NCBI GenBank assembly: GCA_046262315.1
Contig: JBHEMZ010000133.1
Location: 1 to 39,401, forward strand
DNA length: 39,401 bases
Source of the DNA: JACVRM01 sp046262315
GTDB lineage: Bacteria > Actinomycetota > Thermoleophilia > Gaiellales > Gaiellaceae
Direction of reading: 5' to 3'
Shown: positions 22,802 to 31,063 of the stretch, piece by piece
Layout of the letters: every line of letters starts with the position of its first letter
Numbering within the stretch: position 1 is the stretch's first letter
Program-made: the position numbers and the translations under genes
The notes under the pieces: model-generated
Databases searched by the model: none
Seen by the model: only the letters and a program-made list of their open reading frames with translations
Told to the model about the DNA's origin: nothing

Positions 22802-23059
22802 ATGCAAACGGAACGGGTAGGCGTGCGCGGGATGCGGTGGGGACCGGCGGCGGCGGCAAGCGGAGCAGCGTTCTCCGTGGTCGCTCTGATCGCCTTCCTG
22901 CTCGCGCTGGGACCGGACGATACTTCCGGCGTTGGCGTCTTCTACTACTACGCGCAGCACGACACGGCTGTGAAGTGGCAGGCGGCGGTCTTCGGGCTGG
23001 CGGCGGTCCTGCTGCTGTGGTTCGCCGGCACAGCCAGCAGCGCCGCGCGAAGAGCCTAG
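22802..23059 (+). CDS. Two-helix membrane protein, short paralogue of the 23122-23802 protein
   Basis: An 85-residue protein with two membrane helices (AAFSVVALIAFLLALG and AAVFGLAAVLLLWFAGTA). ATG 22802 follows AGGGAGG, 4 bases away. Its layout matches the first 80 residues of the neighbouring 226-residue protein on the other strand: a Trp-containing N-terminus, helix, an acidic loop with FYY/FYQD, and a second helix ending LLLWFAGTASSAAR against ALFWFVGAVANALR. It therefore looks like a paralogue that lost its C-terminal 140 residues. Function unknown. Confidence 0.75.
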   Translation: MQTERVGVRGMRWGPAAAASGAAFSVVALIAFLLALGPDDTSGVGVFYYYAQHDTAVKWQAAVFGLAAVLLLWFAGTASSAARRA

Positions 23060-23079
23060 CCCGCTTTTTGGATCCAAGT

Positions 23080-23115
23080 GAGTGGCGCGGCGGCGCGCAA
23101 TCCGCCGCGCCACTC
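23080..23115. terminator. Bidirectional hairpin between convergent genes
   Basis: GAGTGGCGCGGCGG (23080-23093) and CCGCCGCGCCACTC (23102-23115): a perfect 14-bp stem with an 8-base loop, midway between the stops at 23059 and 23122. A T5 run lies at 23065-23069, on the side toward the plus-strand gene. Confidence 0.8.
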
Positions 23116-23121
23116 GTTCGC

Positions 23122-23802
23122 CTACGCAGCCGCCGGCGGAGCAGGCTCCTGCGGCAGGGGCGCCCGGAACAGGAGCACGCTCGTCACCACCGTCCAGAGC
23201 AGGCCCACCGGCACGACCACGTAGATGTACCCGCCGCCCGGCGACCAGAAGCCCTCTTCGGCCCAGTTCGTGCCGTGCAGGACGAGGATCACCGCCGCAG
23301 CCAGGCTGCCCCACAGGTACCAGGCGGGCATGAGCCGTGCTCGGGTGAGTCCCGCGCCGACCGCGACCAGCGCCCCGGCGATGGGGAAGGAGCTGAGGTT
23401 GTCCGCGGCGAGCGCGAGCGTATTGAGCGCGTAGGTCACGTCCTCGCCGGCCGTGTCCGCGACCTTCACCGCCAGCGCCCCGCCCACCGAGATGGTGATG
23501 AACTGCGCGCTCACCCAGGCGGTGATGAGCGCGATCGTGGACGCCGCGAGCCTGCCCTCCCCCGCCGTGCGCAGCGCATTGGCCACCGCGCCGACGAACC
23601 AGAAGAGCGCGATGGCGGCGAACCCGAAGAGCACGACCGCCGTCAGGATCCGCCCGCTGCCGTCCTGGTAGAAGGACGCGGCCTCGGCCGCTGAGTCCTC
23701 CACCTTCGGCTGCTCGCCGAAGATGCCGAACGCGACCCCGACCAGCACGACGAAGACGACTCCCATACCGCGTGCCCACCGCTCCCACTTTGCATCGTTC
23801 AC
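23122..23802 (-). CDS. Multi-pass membrane protein of unknown function
   Basis: A 226-residue protein from GTG 23802, which has a perfect AAGGAGGT Shine-Dalgarno 4 bases before it. About six hydrophobic helices are visible, for instance GMGVVFVVLVGVAFGIFG, ILTAVVLFGFAAIALFWFVG, and the closing IYVVVPVGLLWTVVTSVLLF, with a short Pro/Ala-rich tail. No known family recognised. It resembles actinobacterial hypothetical membrane proteins. The short gene at 22802 is a truncated relative. ppdK lies upstream on the same strand with a gap of 68 bases, so they may share a transcript. Confidence 0.8.
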   Translation of the reverse strand: MNDAKWERWARGMGVVFVVLVGVAFGIFGEQPKVEDSAAEAASFYQDGSGRILTAVVLFGFAAIALFWFVGAVANALRTAGEGRLAASTIALITAWVSAQFITISVGGALAVKVADTAGEDVTYALNTLALAADNLSSFPIAGALVAVGAGLTRARLMPAWYLWGSLAAAVILVLHGTNWAEEGFWSPGGGYIYVVVPVGLLWTVVTSVLLFRAPLPQEPAPPAAA

Positions 23803-23870
23803 GGGACCTCCTTGTCGGGACCCCGAGGCGATTGTCTGACCTCGCGTGTGCCGAGTCAAGCCGCAGCCCG

Positions 23871-26462
23871 CTAGCCGCCTGCCACCGCTGCCTCCACCCC
23901 CGCCTCCGCCAGCGACGCCTGCGCCGCCGCCAGACGCGCCAGCGGCACCCGGTACGGCGAGCAGGACACGTAGTCGAGCCCCAGCCGGTGGCAGAACGCC
24001 ACCGACGCCGGCTCGCCGCCGTGCTCGCCGCAGATGCCCAGCTTGAGATCCTTGACCGCGCGGCCGCGGTCGACCGCGATCCGCATCAGGTCGCCCACCC
24101 CCGACTGGTCGAGCGTCTCGAACGGATTGCGCTCCAGGATGCCGTCGTCCAGGTAGACGGTCAGGAACTTGCCCTCCGCGTCGTCGCGCGAGAAGCCCAG
24201 CGCCGTCTGCGTCAAATCGTTCGTGCCGAAGGAGAAGAAGTCGGCGTGCTGGGCGATCTCGTCCGCGCGGATGCACGCACGCGGCAGCTCGATCATCGTG
24301 CCGACGAGGAAGTCGAGCTCGCCCTCGTCGGCCGCCGCCGCCAGCGTCATCGCCCGCAGCCGCCGGAGCTCCTCGGCGAAGCCCACAAGCGGGTGCATGA
24401 TCTCGACGAGCGGCGCGTCGCCCCTCCGCTCGCGCACCGCCAGCGCCGCCCTGATGATCGCGCGCACCTGCATCTCGTAGATCTCCGGGAATTGGAGGCC
24501 GAGGCGGCAGCCGCGCGTGCCGAGCATCGGGTTCGACTCGTGCAGCGCGCGGATGCGGGCGGCCATGCGCTCGTCCGCCGCCTGCTCCGGCGGCGGCAGG
24601 AACTCGTGGAGCGGCGGGTCGAGCAGCCGGATCGTCACCGGCAGCCCTGCCATGGCTTCGAAGATGCCCTCGAAGTCGGCCTGCTGCATGGGGAGCAGCC
24701 GCTCGAGCGCGTCGAGGCGGCCCTCGACGTCCTCGGCCATGATCATCTCGCGCACGACGGGGAGGCGGTCGTCGGCCATGAACATGTGCTCCGTGCGGCA
24801 GAGGCCGATCCCCTCCGCACCGAACTCGCGCGCCTTCGCGGCATCGTCGGGCGTGTCCGCGTTCGCTCGTACGCGCAGGCGGCGCAGGTCGTCCGCCCAG
24901 GCGAGCACGGTCTCGAAGTCCTCGTTGATGCTCGGCGGGACGAGCTCGACGGCACCGATGATGACCGTGCCGTTGCCGCCGTCGATCGTGATCGTGTCGC
25001 CCTCGGCGAGCTCGTGGGGGCCGAGCGTGATCCGCCGCGCGTCCAGATCGATCGACAGCCCCTCGCAGCCGGCCACGCACGGCTTGCCCATGCCTCGCGC
25101 GACCACCGCCGCGTGGGAGGTCATCCCGCCGTGCGCGGTCAGCACACCCGCGGCCTCGATCAGCCCGTGGATGTCGTCGGGTGTCGTCTCCCAGCGGACG
25201 AGCACGACGCTCTCCCCCGCCCTACCGCGCTCGGCGGCCGAGTCGGCGTCCAGCACGATCGCTCCGCACGCCGCGCCCGGTGATGCATTGAGCCCCCGCA
25301 CGGCGACCTCGAGCTGAGCGCTCGGATCGATCATCGGGTGCAAGAGCTGGTCGAGCTGGGCGGGGTCGATACGTGCGACCGCCTCTTCGCGCGAGATCAG
25401 GCCCTCGTCCACCATGTCCACCGCAGCCTTGAGCGCCGCGGCGGCCGTGCGCTTTCCCGTCCTCGTCTGGAGCAGGTAAAGCCGCCCGTCCTCGACCGTG
25501 AACTCGATGTCCTGGAGGTCGCGGTAGTGCTCCTCGAGGCGGCGCACTGTGTCGAGCAGCTGCTCGTAGGCTTCGGGGAGAACCTCGCGCATGCGCTCGA
25601 TCGGCTCTGGCGTGCGGATGCCCGCGACGACGTCCTCGCCCTGGGCGTTGGCGAGAAACTCGCCGTAGATTCCGGCCTCACCGGTCGACGGGTCGCGGCT
25701 GAAGCAGACGCCCGTGCCGGAGGTGTCGCCCTTGTTGCCGAACACCATTTGCACAACGTTGACGGCCGTGCCGAGATCGTCCGGGAGATGGTGCGCGCGC
25801 CGGTAGAACTGCGCCCGCGGGTTCTGCCACGACTCGAAGACGGCGGTGACGGCCCGCGCGAGCTGCTCGCGGGCGTCCTGCGGGAATGGGGCACCGGTCT
25901 CGCGCTCGTAGATGGCCCGGAAGGTCACGACCAGCCCGGCCAGGTCCTCGTCCGTCAGCTCGACGTCCTGCTCGACCTCGCGCCCGCGCTTGAGCTCGGA
26001 CAGCGCGCTTTCGAAGCGCTGGCCATCGATCCCGTCGACCACCTCGCCGTACATCTGGATCAGACGTCGATACGAGTCGTAGGCGAAGCGGCGGTTTCCG
26101 GTAGCCGCGCCAAGGCCCTCGACGGCCTCGTCGTTCAGACCGAGGTTGAGGATCGTGTCCATCATCCCCGGCATCGAGACGGCCGCGCCCGAGCGCACCG
26201 AGACGAGCAGTGGGTCGGAGGCGTCGCCGAAGCGCTTGCCGGCGCGCTCCTCGAGCGCTGACAGGTGCTCGTCGATCTCGCCGGCGAGCTCCTCTGGGAC
26301 GCGTCCGGAGGCGAGATAGCCCCGACAGGCCTCGGTCGTGACGGTGAAGCCGGCCGGAACCGGCACGCCGAGCGCGGTCATCTCTACGAGTCCGACGCCC
26401 TTGCCGCCGAGCAACTCACGCCCGCCCGGAGCCTGCTCGTGGAAGCCGTAGACGTAGCGCAT
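23871..26462 (-). CDS. ppdK: Pyruvate, phosphate dikinase
   Basis: Interconverts pyruvate + ATP + phosphate and PEP + AMP + PPi. The 863-residue product has the three parts in order: N-terminal nucleotide-binding domain (YVYGFHE, LGGKGVGLVEMTALGVPVP, SVRSGAAVSMPGMMDTILNLG), the swivelling phospho-His domain (LTAHGGMTSHAAVVARGMGKP with the catalytic His), and the C-terminal PEP-binding barrel ending LGICGEHGGEP with the catalytic Cys. All catalytic residues are intact. ATG 26462 begins at the family start RYVYGF; GTG 26501 would add 13 residues. It diverges from the S51 peptidase gene 44 bases away. A dikinase regulatory protein gene lies at 31903. Confidence 0.96.
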   Translation of the reverse strand: MRYVYGFHEQAPGGRELLGGKGVGLVEMTALGVPVPAGFTVTTEACRGYLASGRVPEELAGEIDEHLSALEERAGKRFGDASDPLLVSVRSGAAVSMPGMMDTILNLGLNDEAVEGLGAATGNRRFAYDSYRRLIQMYGEVVDGIDGQRFESALSELKRGREVEQDVELTDEDLAGLVVTFRAIYERETGAPFPQDAREQLARAVTAVFESWQNPRAQFYRRAHHLPDDLGTAVNVVQMVFGNKGDTSGTGVCFSRDPSTGEAGIYGEFLANAQGEDVVAGIRTPEPIERMREVLPEAYEQLLDTVRRLEEHYRDLQDIEFTVEDGRLYLLQTRTGKRTAAAALKAAVDMVDEGLISREEAVARIDPAQLDQLLHPMIDPSAQLEVAVRGLNASPGAACGAIVLDADSAAERGRAGESVVLVRWETTPDDIHGLIEAAGVLTAHGGMTSHAAVVARGMGKPCVAGCEGLSIDLDARRITLGPHELAEGDTITIDGGNGTVIIGAVELVPPSINEDFETVLAWADDLRRLRVRANADTPDDAAKAREFGAEGIGLCRTEHMFMADDRLPVVREMIMAEDVEGRLDALERLLPMQQADFEGIFEAMAGLPVTIRLLDPPLHEFLPPPEQAADERMAARIRALHESNPMLGTRGCRLGLQFPEIYEMQVRAIIRAALAVRERRGDAPLVEIMHPLVGFAEELRRLRAMTLAAAADEGELDFLVGTMIELPRACIRADEIAQHADFFSFGTNDLTQTALGFSRDDAEGKFLTVYLDDGILERNPFETLDQSGVGDLMRIAVDRGRAVKDLKLGICGEHGGEPASVAFCHRLGLDYVSCSPYRVPLARLAAAQASLAEAGVEAAVAGG

Positions 26463-26506
26463 CGCGGCCAGATCTTCCCACAGGGCCGCTGCGATACTCA
26501 CGCGCG

Positions 26507-27184
26507 GTGCAGAAGAGGCACATCGTGGCCATGGGCGGGTACACGCTCGGAACGGCGCTCGAGGACTACGTGCTCGGGCTGGCGCGCGGGCGCCGCGTGC
26601 TCTGCGTCCCGACCGCGGGCGGCGAGGATCCGTGGTGGATCGTGAAGGTGTTCGAGTCGCTGAGCGGGCGTGCAGACGTTTCGCTGCTGCTCTTCCATCC
26701 CTGGCCCCCGGAGAATCTGCGCGAATACGTGCTCGGCCACGACCTCGTACTCGTGCCGGGCGGCAACACGGCGAACATGCTCGCGATCTGGCGCGCGCAC
26801 GGCCTCGACAAGATCCTCCGCGAAGCCTGGGAGGACGGCATCGTGCTGTGCGGCTGGAGCGCCGGAATGATCTGCTGGTTCGAGGCGGGCGTCACAGACT
26901 CGTTCGGGCCCGAGCTCGCGGGCATGCGCGACGGGCTGGGCTTCCTCGCCGGCAGCGCATGCCCGCACTACGACGGTGAAGAGCTACGCCGACCGCGTTA
27001 CCACGAGCTGGTGGCGGGAGGGTTCCCGGGCGGCGTCGCGGCCGACGACCACGTGGGTCTGCACTACGTGGGCACCGAGCTCGCGGAGGTCGTCTCGGCG
27101 CGCGAAGGCGCGAGCGCCTACGGCGTGGATCGGGCATGCGGCGAGGTGCGCGAAACTGCGCTCGATGCCCGGGTGCTCGAGTGA
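26507..27184 (+). CDS. Peptidase S51 (dipeptidase E/cyanophycinase-like) family protein
   Basis: A 225-residue serine hydrolase-like protein of the PepE group. It starts with the strand RHIVAMGGYTLG, contains VPTAGGEDPWW and LVLVPGGNTANML (oxyanion region), and the nucleophile elbow GWSAGMICWFE with the Ser. A later His in ACPHYDGE fits the catalytic His. Related proteins cleave N-terminal Asp dipeptides or cyanophycin; the substrate here is undecided. It is the first gene of a chain on the plus strand: its stop overlaps the next start as GTGA at 27181. Confidence 0.87.
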   Translation: MQKRHIVAMGGYTLGTALEDYVLGLARGRRVLCVPTAGGEDPWWIVKVFESLSGRADVSLLLFHPWPPENLREYVLGHDLVLVPGGNTANMLAIWRAHGLDKILREAWEDGIVLCGWSAGMICWFEAGVTDSFGPELAGMRDGLGFLAGSACPHYDGEELRRPRYHELVAGGFPGGVAADDHVGLHYVGTELAEVVSAREGASAYGVDRACGEVRETALDARVLE

Positions 27185-27846
27185 GCCTCGCAGACGGGTG
27201 GGAGCGCAACGCCTCGGAGTGGGCTTCGCTCGTCCGCTCGGGCGGCGACCGGCTGTACGAACGCAACCTCGTTGCGTTCCGCGAGCTCCTGCCGCCGCCG
27301 GGCCGCCTGACGGTGGACGTCGGGTGCGGCGAGGGCCGGCTCGCCCGCGAGCTGCGTGTCGGCGGCCATCCCGTCGTCGGAGTCGACGCGTCGGAAACGC
27401 TCGTCGCCCTCGCTCGCGAGGCCGACCCGGACGACGACTACCGAGTTGCGGATGCGGCGGCGCTCCCGTTCGCGGAGGGCGAGGCGGACCTCGTGATCAG
27501 CTTCATGGTGCTGATGGACCTCGAGGATCTCGACGGCGCGCTACGCGAGGCGGCGCGCGTGCTCGAGCCCGGCGGCCGGCTCGTCGCCTCGCTGGTGCAT
27601 CCGCTTGCTACGGCGGGCGACTACGCCGGCCACCGCGCGAGCTTCCTCGTGGACCATCCGTACCTCGAGGAGCGTCGCTTGCAGTTTCCCCTGGGCGCGT
27701 CGGAGAGCACGACCGTCCACCGGCCCCTGAGCCGGTATGTGATTGCACTCGCCGAGGCTGGGTTCGTCGTCGAGCGCCTGCACGAGCTCACGGCCCGCCC
27801 GGACGCACTGGTGCCGTTCTTTCTCCTCCTCCGCGCGCGCCGGTGA
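27181..27846 (+). CDS. SAM-dependent methyltransferase (class I), first of a tandem set
   Basis: A 221-residue methyltransferase. The SAM motifs are VDVGCGEGRLAREL (motif I), VVGVDASETLVALA (acidic residue of motif II), DAAALPFAEGEADLV (motif III) and REAARVLEPGGRLVASLVHP (post-motif). It belongs to the UbiE/methyltransferase-11 type. It is clearly a paralogue of the 27968-28690 protein (shared motif spacing and the phrase EAARVLEPGG). GTG 27181 overlaps the peptidase stop, and its own stop overlaps the next frame. The substrate is unknown. Confidence 0.88.
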   Translation: MSLADGWERNASEWASLVRSGGDRLYERNLVAFRELLPPPGRLTVDVGCGEGRLARELRVGGHPVVGVDASETLVALAREADPDDDYRVADAAALPFAEGEADLVISFMVLMDLEDLDGALREAARVLEPGGRLVASLVHPLATAGDYAGHRASFLVDHPYLEERRLQFPLGASESTTVHRPLSRYVIALAEAGFVVERLHELTARPDALVPFFLLLRARR

Positions 27847-27971
27847 CCATGCGCGAGCACTGGGACCGCCAGGCAGACGCGCGGGATGCTCGGGTGCGAA
27901 CGACCGGGCACGATTCCTTCCGCGCGGAGTCCAACTTTCCGGCGTTCCTCGAGCTGGTGCCACCGCGATGA
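27843..27971 (+). pseudogene. Truncated methyltransferase stub (N-terminal 42 residues)
   Basis: A short frame, VTMREHWDRQADARDARVRT ... then HDSFRAESNFPAFLELVPPR, ending at TGA 27969-27971. It closely matches the N-terminus of the next gene (HDSYYQFRRAFFDDLLPPPG) up to the point just before the SAM motif I, where it stops. GTG 27843 overlaps the first methyltransferase stop and its stop overlaps the next ATG. It therefore looks like the remainder of a middle copy after an internal deletion. It might still act in translational coupling. Confidence 0.75.
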
Positions 27972-28690
27972 GCTCGAAAGCCGGCTGGGAGGAGGAGGCG
28001 CGAAACTGGGCCGCCTGGGCACGCGCGCCTCGCCACGACTCGTATTACCAGTTCCGGCGAGCGTTCTTCGACGATCTCCTGCCCCCGCCGGGCCGCGCCA
28101 CGCTCGAGCTCGGCTGCGGCGAGGGCCGTGTCGCACGCGACCTGCGCGATCACGGCCACCGGGTGACGGCGATCGACGCCTCCCCCACGCTGCTCGTGCT
28201 CGCGCGCGAGGCCGATCCCGATGGCACATACGCGCTCGCCGACGCCGCTGACCTGCCCTTGGAGGACGGCAGCTTCGACCTCGTCGTGGCGTACAACTCG
28301 CTGATGGACTTCGACGACCTGCCGGGAGCAGTGCGCGAGGCCGCCCGGGTGCTCGAGCCGGGCGGGCGCTTCGCGATCTGCATCACGCATCCGGTCGTGG
28401 ACGCGGGACGCTGGGAGAGCCGCGATCCGGCTGCGCCGTTCGTGATCAGCGGTTCTTACTTCGGTCGGCGACCGTACGGCGAGACCTTCTCGCGCGGAGG
28501 GCTCACGATGACGTTCCACGGCTACGTCGCCTCGCTCGAGCACTACGCGCGGGAGCTCGAGGATGCCCGCTTCCTGATCGAGCGGCTGCGGGAGCCGGCC
28601 ATACCCGAAGCAGAGGTGGCCGCCGACCCGGGCGAGGAGCGCTGGCTCCGCCTGCCGAACTTCTTGCACATCCTCGCCATCAAGCCGTGA
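27968..28690 (+). CDS. SAM-dependent methyltransferase (class I), second intact copy
   Basis: A 240-residue methyltransferase with motif I LELGCGEGRVARDL, motif II VTAIDASPTLLVLA, LPLEDGSFDLVVAYNSLMDF and EAARVLEPGGRFAICITHP. The N-terminus GWEEEARNWAAWARAPRHDSYYQF is like that of actinobacterial methyltransferase-11 proteins. The C-terminal 90 residues are an additional helical/strand cap that may bind substrate. ATG 27968 overlaps the preceding stub stop as ATGA, and its stop overlaps the kinase start as GTGA, so translational coupling is continuous. Confidence 0.9.
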   Translation: MSSKAGWEEEARNWAAWARAPRHDSYYQFRRAFFDDLLPPPGRATLELGCGEGRVARDLRDHGHRVTAIDASPTLLVLAREADPDGTYALADAADLPLEDGSFDLVVAYNSLMDFDDLPGAVREAARVLEPGGRFAICITHPVVDAGRWESRDPAAPFVISGSYFGRRPYGETFSRGGLTMTFHGYVASLEHYARELEDARFLIERLREPAIPEAEVAADPGEERWLRLPNFLHILAIKP

Positions 28691-29283
28691 AGCGCGTCGC
28701 GGTTATCGGCAGCGCGAGCGGCAACGGCAAGACGACGTTCGGCCGGGAGCTCGCCGCACGGCTCGACGTCCCGTTCGTGGAGCTCGACGCCCTCAATCAC
28801 GGCCCGAACTGGACCGAGGCGACGCCCGAGGAGCTGCGCGCCAAGGTCGAGCCAACGGTCGCGCAGGAGGGCTGGGTGATCGACGGTGGGTATCGCAGCA
28901 AGCTGGGAGACCTGGTGCTCGGCAGCGCCGACACGGTCGTCTGGCTCGACCTGCCGATCCGGGTCTGGCTCCCACGGCTACTCAGGCGCACCTTGCGGCG
29001 CATCCGCGGCCACGAGAAGCTCTGGAACGACAACAAGGAGAGCTTCCGCACCGCCTTCTGGGGCCGCGAGTCGCTGTTCGGCTTCGCGCTGCGCATGCAC
29101 TTCGCCCGCCGGCGCCGCTACCCGCACGAGCTCGCCCGCTTCCGCGTGGTCAGACTCCGTACGAGCGGCGAGGTCGACGCCTTCCTTTCCGCAGCCGGCG
29201 AGTCGGAGGACGAATGGGTGGGACGCGCCGGGCTCGCCGGGCTCGCCGCGTTCGACGAGGCCGAGGGCGGCGAGCCGCTGTGA
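28687..29283 (+). CDS. P-loop kinase, FlaR/adenylate-kinase-like (topology modulation family)
   Basis: A 198-residue P-loop NTPase. Walker A is GSASGNGKTTFGRELA at the N-terminus; then VPFVELDALNHGPNWTEATPEE, EGWVIDGGYRSKLG, WLDLPIRVWLPRLLRRTLRR (lid-like Arg-rich) and HEKLWNDNKESFR. This matches the FlaR/DNA topology modulation group, adenylate-kinase-like proteins whose substrate is not established. The last 20 residues are acidic. GTG 28687 overlaps the methyltransferase stop; its own stop overlaps the LigD-type gene as GTGA. Confidence 0.87.
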   Translation: MKRVAVIGSASGNGKTTFGRELAARLDVPFVELDALNHGPNWTEATPEELRAKVEPTVAQEGWVIDGGYRSKLGDLVLGSADTVVWLDLPIRVWLPRLLRRTLRRIRGHEKLWNDNKESFRTAFWGRESLFGFALRMHFARRRRYPHELARFRVVRLRTSGEVDAFLSAAGESEDEWVGRAGLAGLAAFDEAEGGEPL

Positions 29284-30233
29284 GGGAGGCGCGGCGCGGC
29301 CGGCGGATCGTCCGGCTCTCGAGCGAGGACCGCGTGCTCTTCCCCGGGAGCGGGATCACGAAGGGCCACCTCTGGGACTACTACGCCGCGGTCGCGCCGG
29401 CGATCCTCCCCCACCTGCGCGACCGGCCCTTCACGATGAAGCGCTGGCGGGGGGGCATTCGCGGCGGCTCGTTCTTCCAGAAACAGGCCCCGAAGGGCAT
29501 CCCCGATTGGATTCCCACGCGCCAGTTCCGCACGCAGCCGCGCGAGGGTGGCGCGCGGCTCGTTGACTTTCCGCTCGTCCAGGACGAGCTCGCGCTGCTC
29601 TGGATGGTGCAGATGCACTGCATCGACATGAACGCCTGGTACTCACGCGTGGACAAGCCTTCCCGGCCGGACTTCGTGCTCTTCGACCTCGACCCGCCGG
29701 AGTCCCGGCGCGGCTTCGAGCAGGCGGTCGAGGTCGCTCACCTCGTCCGCGGCGCGCTTGCGGAGGTCGGCCTCGAGGGCTGGGCCAAGACGAGCGGTGC
29801 CGGCGGCCTCCACGTGCTGGTGCCGATCGAGCGGCGCGCTACGTTCGGGCAGGCCCACGAGTTCACCGAGCGTCTGACGAAACTCCTTGCGGCGCGACAT
29901 CCCGGCCTAGTGACGGCCGAATGGCTGAAGGCAAAGCGCCGCGGCGTGTTCGTCGACTACCACCAGAACGGCGCCGGCAAGACGATCGCGTCCGCGTACT
30001 CGGTGCGGCCGAAGCCAGGTGCCCCAGTCTCGACGCCGCTCCGCTGGGACGAGCTGGTCGCCGGACTCGACTACCGCGACCTGACCATGAGCGTCGTCGA
30101 GGAGCGCGTCGAACGGCACGGCGACCTGTTCGAGCCCGTTTTGCACGGGGTTCAGCGGCTCGCGCCGGCGCTCGCCGCGCTTCGCAAATCCACGGCTGCT
30201 CCGCCAAAGCGGGGCCGGCGCGCGCGTGCATAG
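29280..30233 (+). CDS. LigD-type primase/polymerase (archaeo-eukaryotic primase domain), stand-alone
   Basis: A 317-residue protein equal to the polymerase domain of LigD, without ligase or 3'-phosphoesterase domains. Family marks are LSSEDRVLFPGSGITKGHLWDYY, PFTMKRWRGG, VLFDLDPPE (catalytic Asp pair), TSGAGGLHVLVPIERR, the third Asp in VFVDYHQNG, and SAYSVRPKPGAPVSTPL. This enzyme class fills and templates ends in non-homologous end joining and excision repair. No Ku or ligase gene is in the window. GTG 29280 overlaps the kinase stop. The basic tail PKRGRRARA may bind nucleic acid. Confidence 0.92.
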   Translation: MREARRGRRIVRLSSEDRVLFPGSGITKGHLWDYYAAVAPAILPHLRDRPFTMKRWRGGIRGGSFFQKQAPKGIPDWIPTRQFRTQPREGGARLVDFPLVQDELALLWMVQMHCIDMNAWYSRVDKPSRPDFVLFDLDPPESRRGFEQAVEVAHLVRGALAEVGLEGWAKTSGAGGLHVLVPIERRATFGQAHEFTERLTKLLAARHPGLVTAEWLKAKRRGVFVDYHQNGAGKTIASAYSVRPKPGAPVSTPLRWDELVAGLDYRDLTMSVVEERVERHGDLFEPVLHGVQRLAPALAALRKSTAAPPKRGRRARA

Positions 30234-30243
30234 AGTCGCGGCC

Positions 30244-30801
30244 GTGCAGCCGCCGCCGATCAGGACGAAACGTCTGGAGTTGCGCCCCATGACTCCCGCC
30301 TTCCTCGAGCCCCTGCTGGCCGGACGGCGCGAGGACGCCGAAACGGCTCTCGACGCCTCACTGCCAGACGGGTGGCCGGACGCCCACGACACGGGGTTTC
30401 TGCGGCTGCGCCTCGACCAGATGCGCGCAGAGCCGGCGCGCCTGGCCTGGCCCGTGCTGGCAATGGCGCTGGACGGCGCCTTCATCGGGCATCTGGGCTT
30501 CCACGGCCCGCCGGGCGTCAACTCGCTGCGCCGAGGCGATGCGGTCGAGATCGGCTACTCGGTGCTGCCGCCGCACCGCCGCAATGGCTTTGCGACCGAG
30601 GCGGTCGAGGGCCTGCTCGAGTGGGCCGAGCGCGAGCGGGACATCCGCGTCTTCATCGCTTCGGTGGCGCCCGACAACGAGCCGTCGCTCGCCATCATCC
30701 GCAGGCTTGGCTTCGTTCACGTCGGCGAGCACTGGGACGAACAGGACGGGCGAGAGCTCGAGTTCCTGCTCGAGTTACCCGCCGCAAGTCCGGCCTGCTG
30801 A
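30244..30801 (+). CDS. GNAT family N-acetyltransferase (RimJ/RimL type)
   Basis: A 185-residue acetyltransferase. It opens with the RimJ-like IRTKRLELRPM, and contains EIGYSVLPPHRRNGFATEAVEGLLEWA, the acetyl-CoA pyrophosphate loop pattern RxxGxA/T, then SVAPDNEPSLAIIRRLGFVHVGEHWD. No substrate can be assigned. GTG 30244 is used; GTG 30226 would add six residues and overlap the LigD-type gene by 8 bases, in keeping with the overlaps upstream. The last seven residues (PAASPAC) and the stop are encoded by the start of repeat element C, so the original end is probably changed. Confidence 0.88.
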   Translation: MQPPPIRTKRLELRPMTPAFLEPLLAGRREDAETALDASLPDGWPDAHDTGFLRLRLDQMRAEPARLAWPVLAMALDGAFIGHLGFHGPPGVNSLRRGDAVEIGYSVLPPHRRNGFATEAVEGLLEWAERERDIRVFIASVAPDNEPSLAIIRRLGFVHVGEHWDEQDGRELEFLLELPAASPAC

Positions 30802-30940
30802 CGCAGGCCATGACGACTTATCCCGCCGCAAGTCCGGCGCGCTGGCGCGCGCCATGACGACTTGCGGCGGGTGGTCGGGAAAGCGGCAGACGCGCTTCCC
30901 GCGTTGTGGCTGCGGCGGGACAAGCCCGCCTCCGCCGATG
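30778..30940 (+). repeat. Palindromic element, copy C, with a duplicated first hairpin
   Basis: 30822-30940 aligns end to end with copies A and B: CCCGCCGCAAGTCCGG, inner stem of GCGCGC type, CATGACGACTTGCGGCGGG, linker CAGACGCG, then GTGGCTGCGGCGGG and CCCGCCTCCGCCGATG. Before it, 30778-30819 repeats the first hairpin alone. The remaining bases to 31063 hold only a CGGGGACATGCCCCG palindrome (31008-31022 region) and no gene. Confidence 0.88.
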
Positions 30941-31063
30941 AGGAGAAGCAGCCCGCCCGCTCGTAGCGCAGCGCGGCGCGCGCGACCGAACGGGTCACTC
31001 GCCTTCGGGGACATGCCCCGCACTCGAAAGCGGGGCGCGCCTTCCACACGGGGTCGAGGACTC

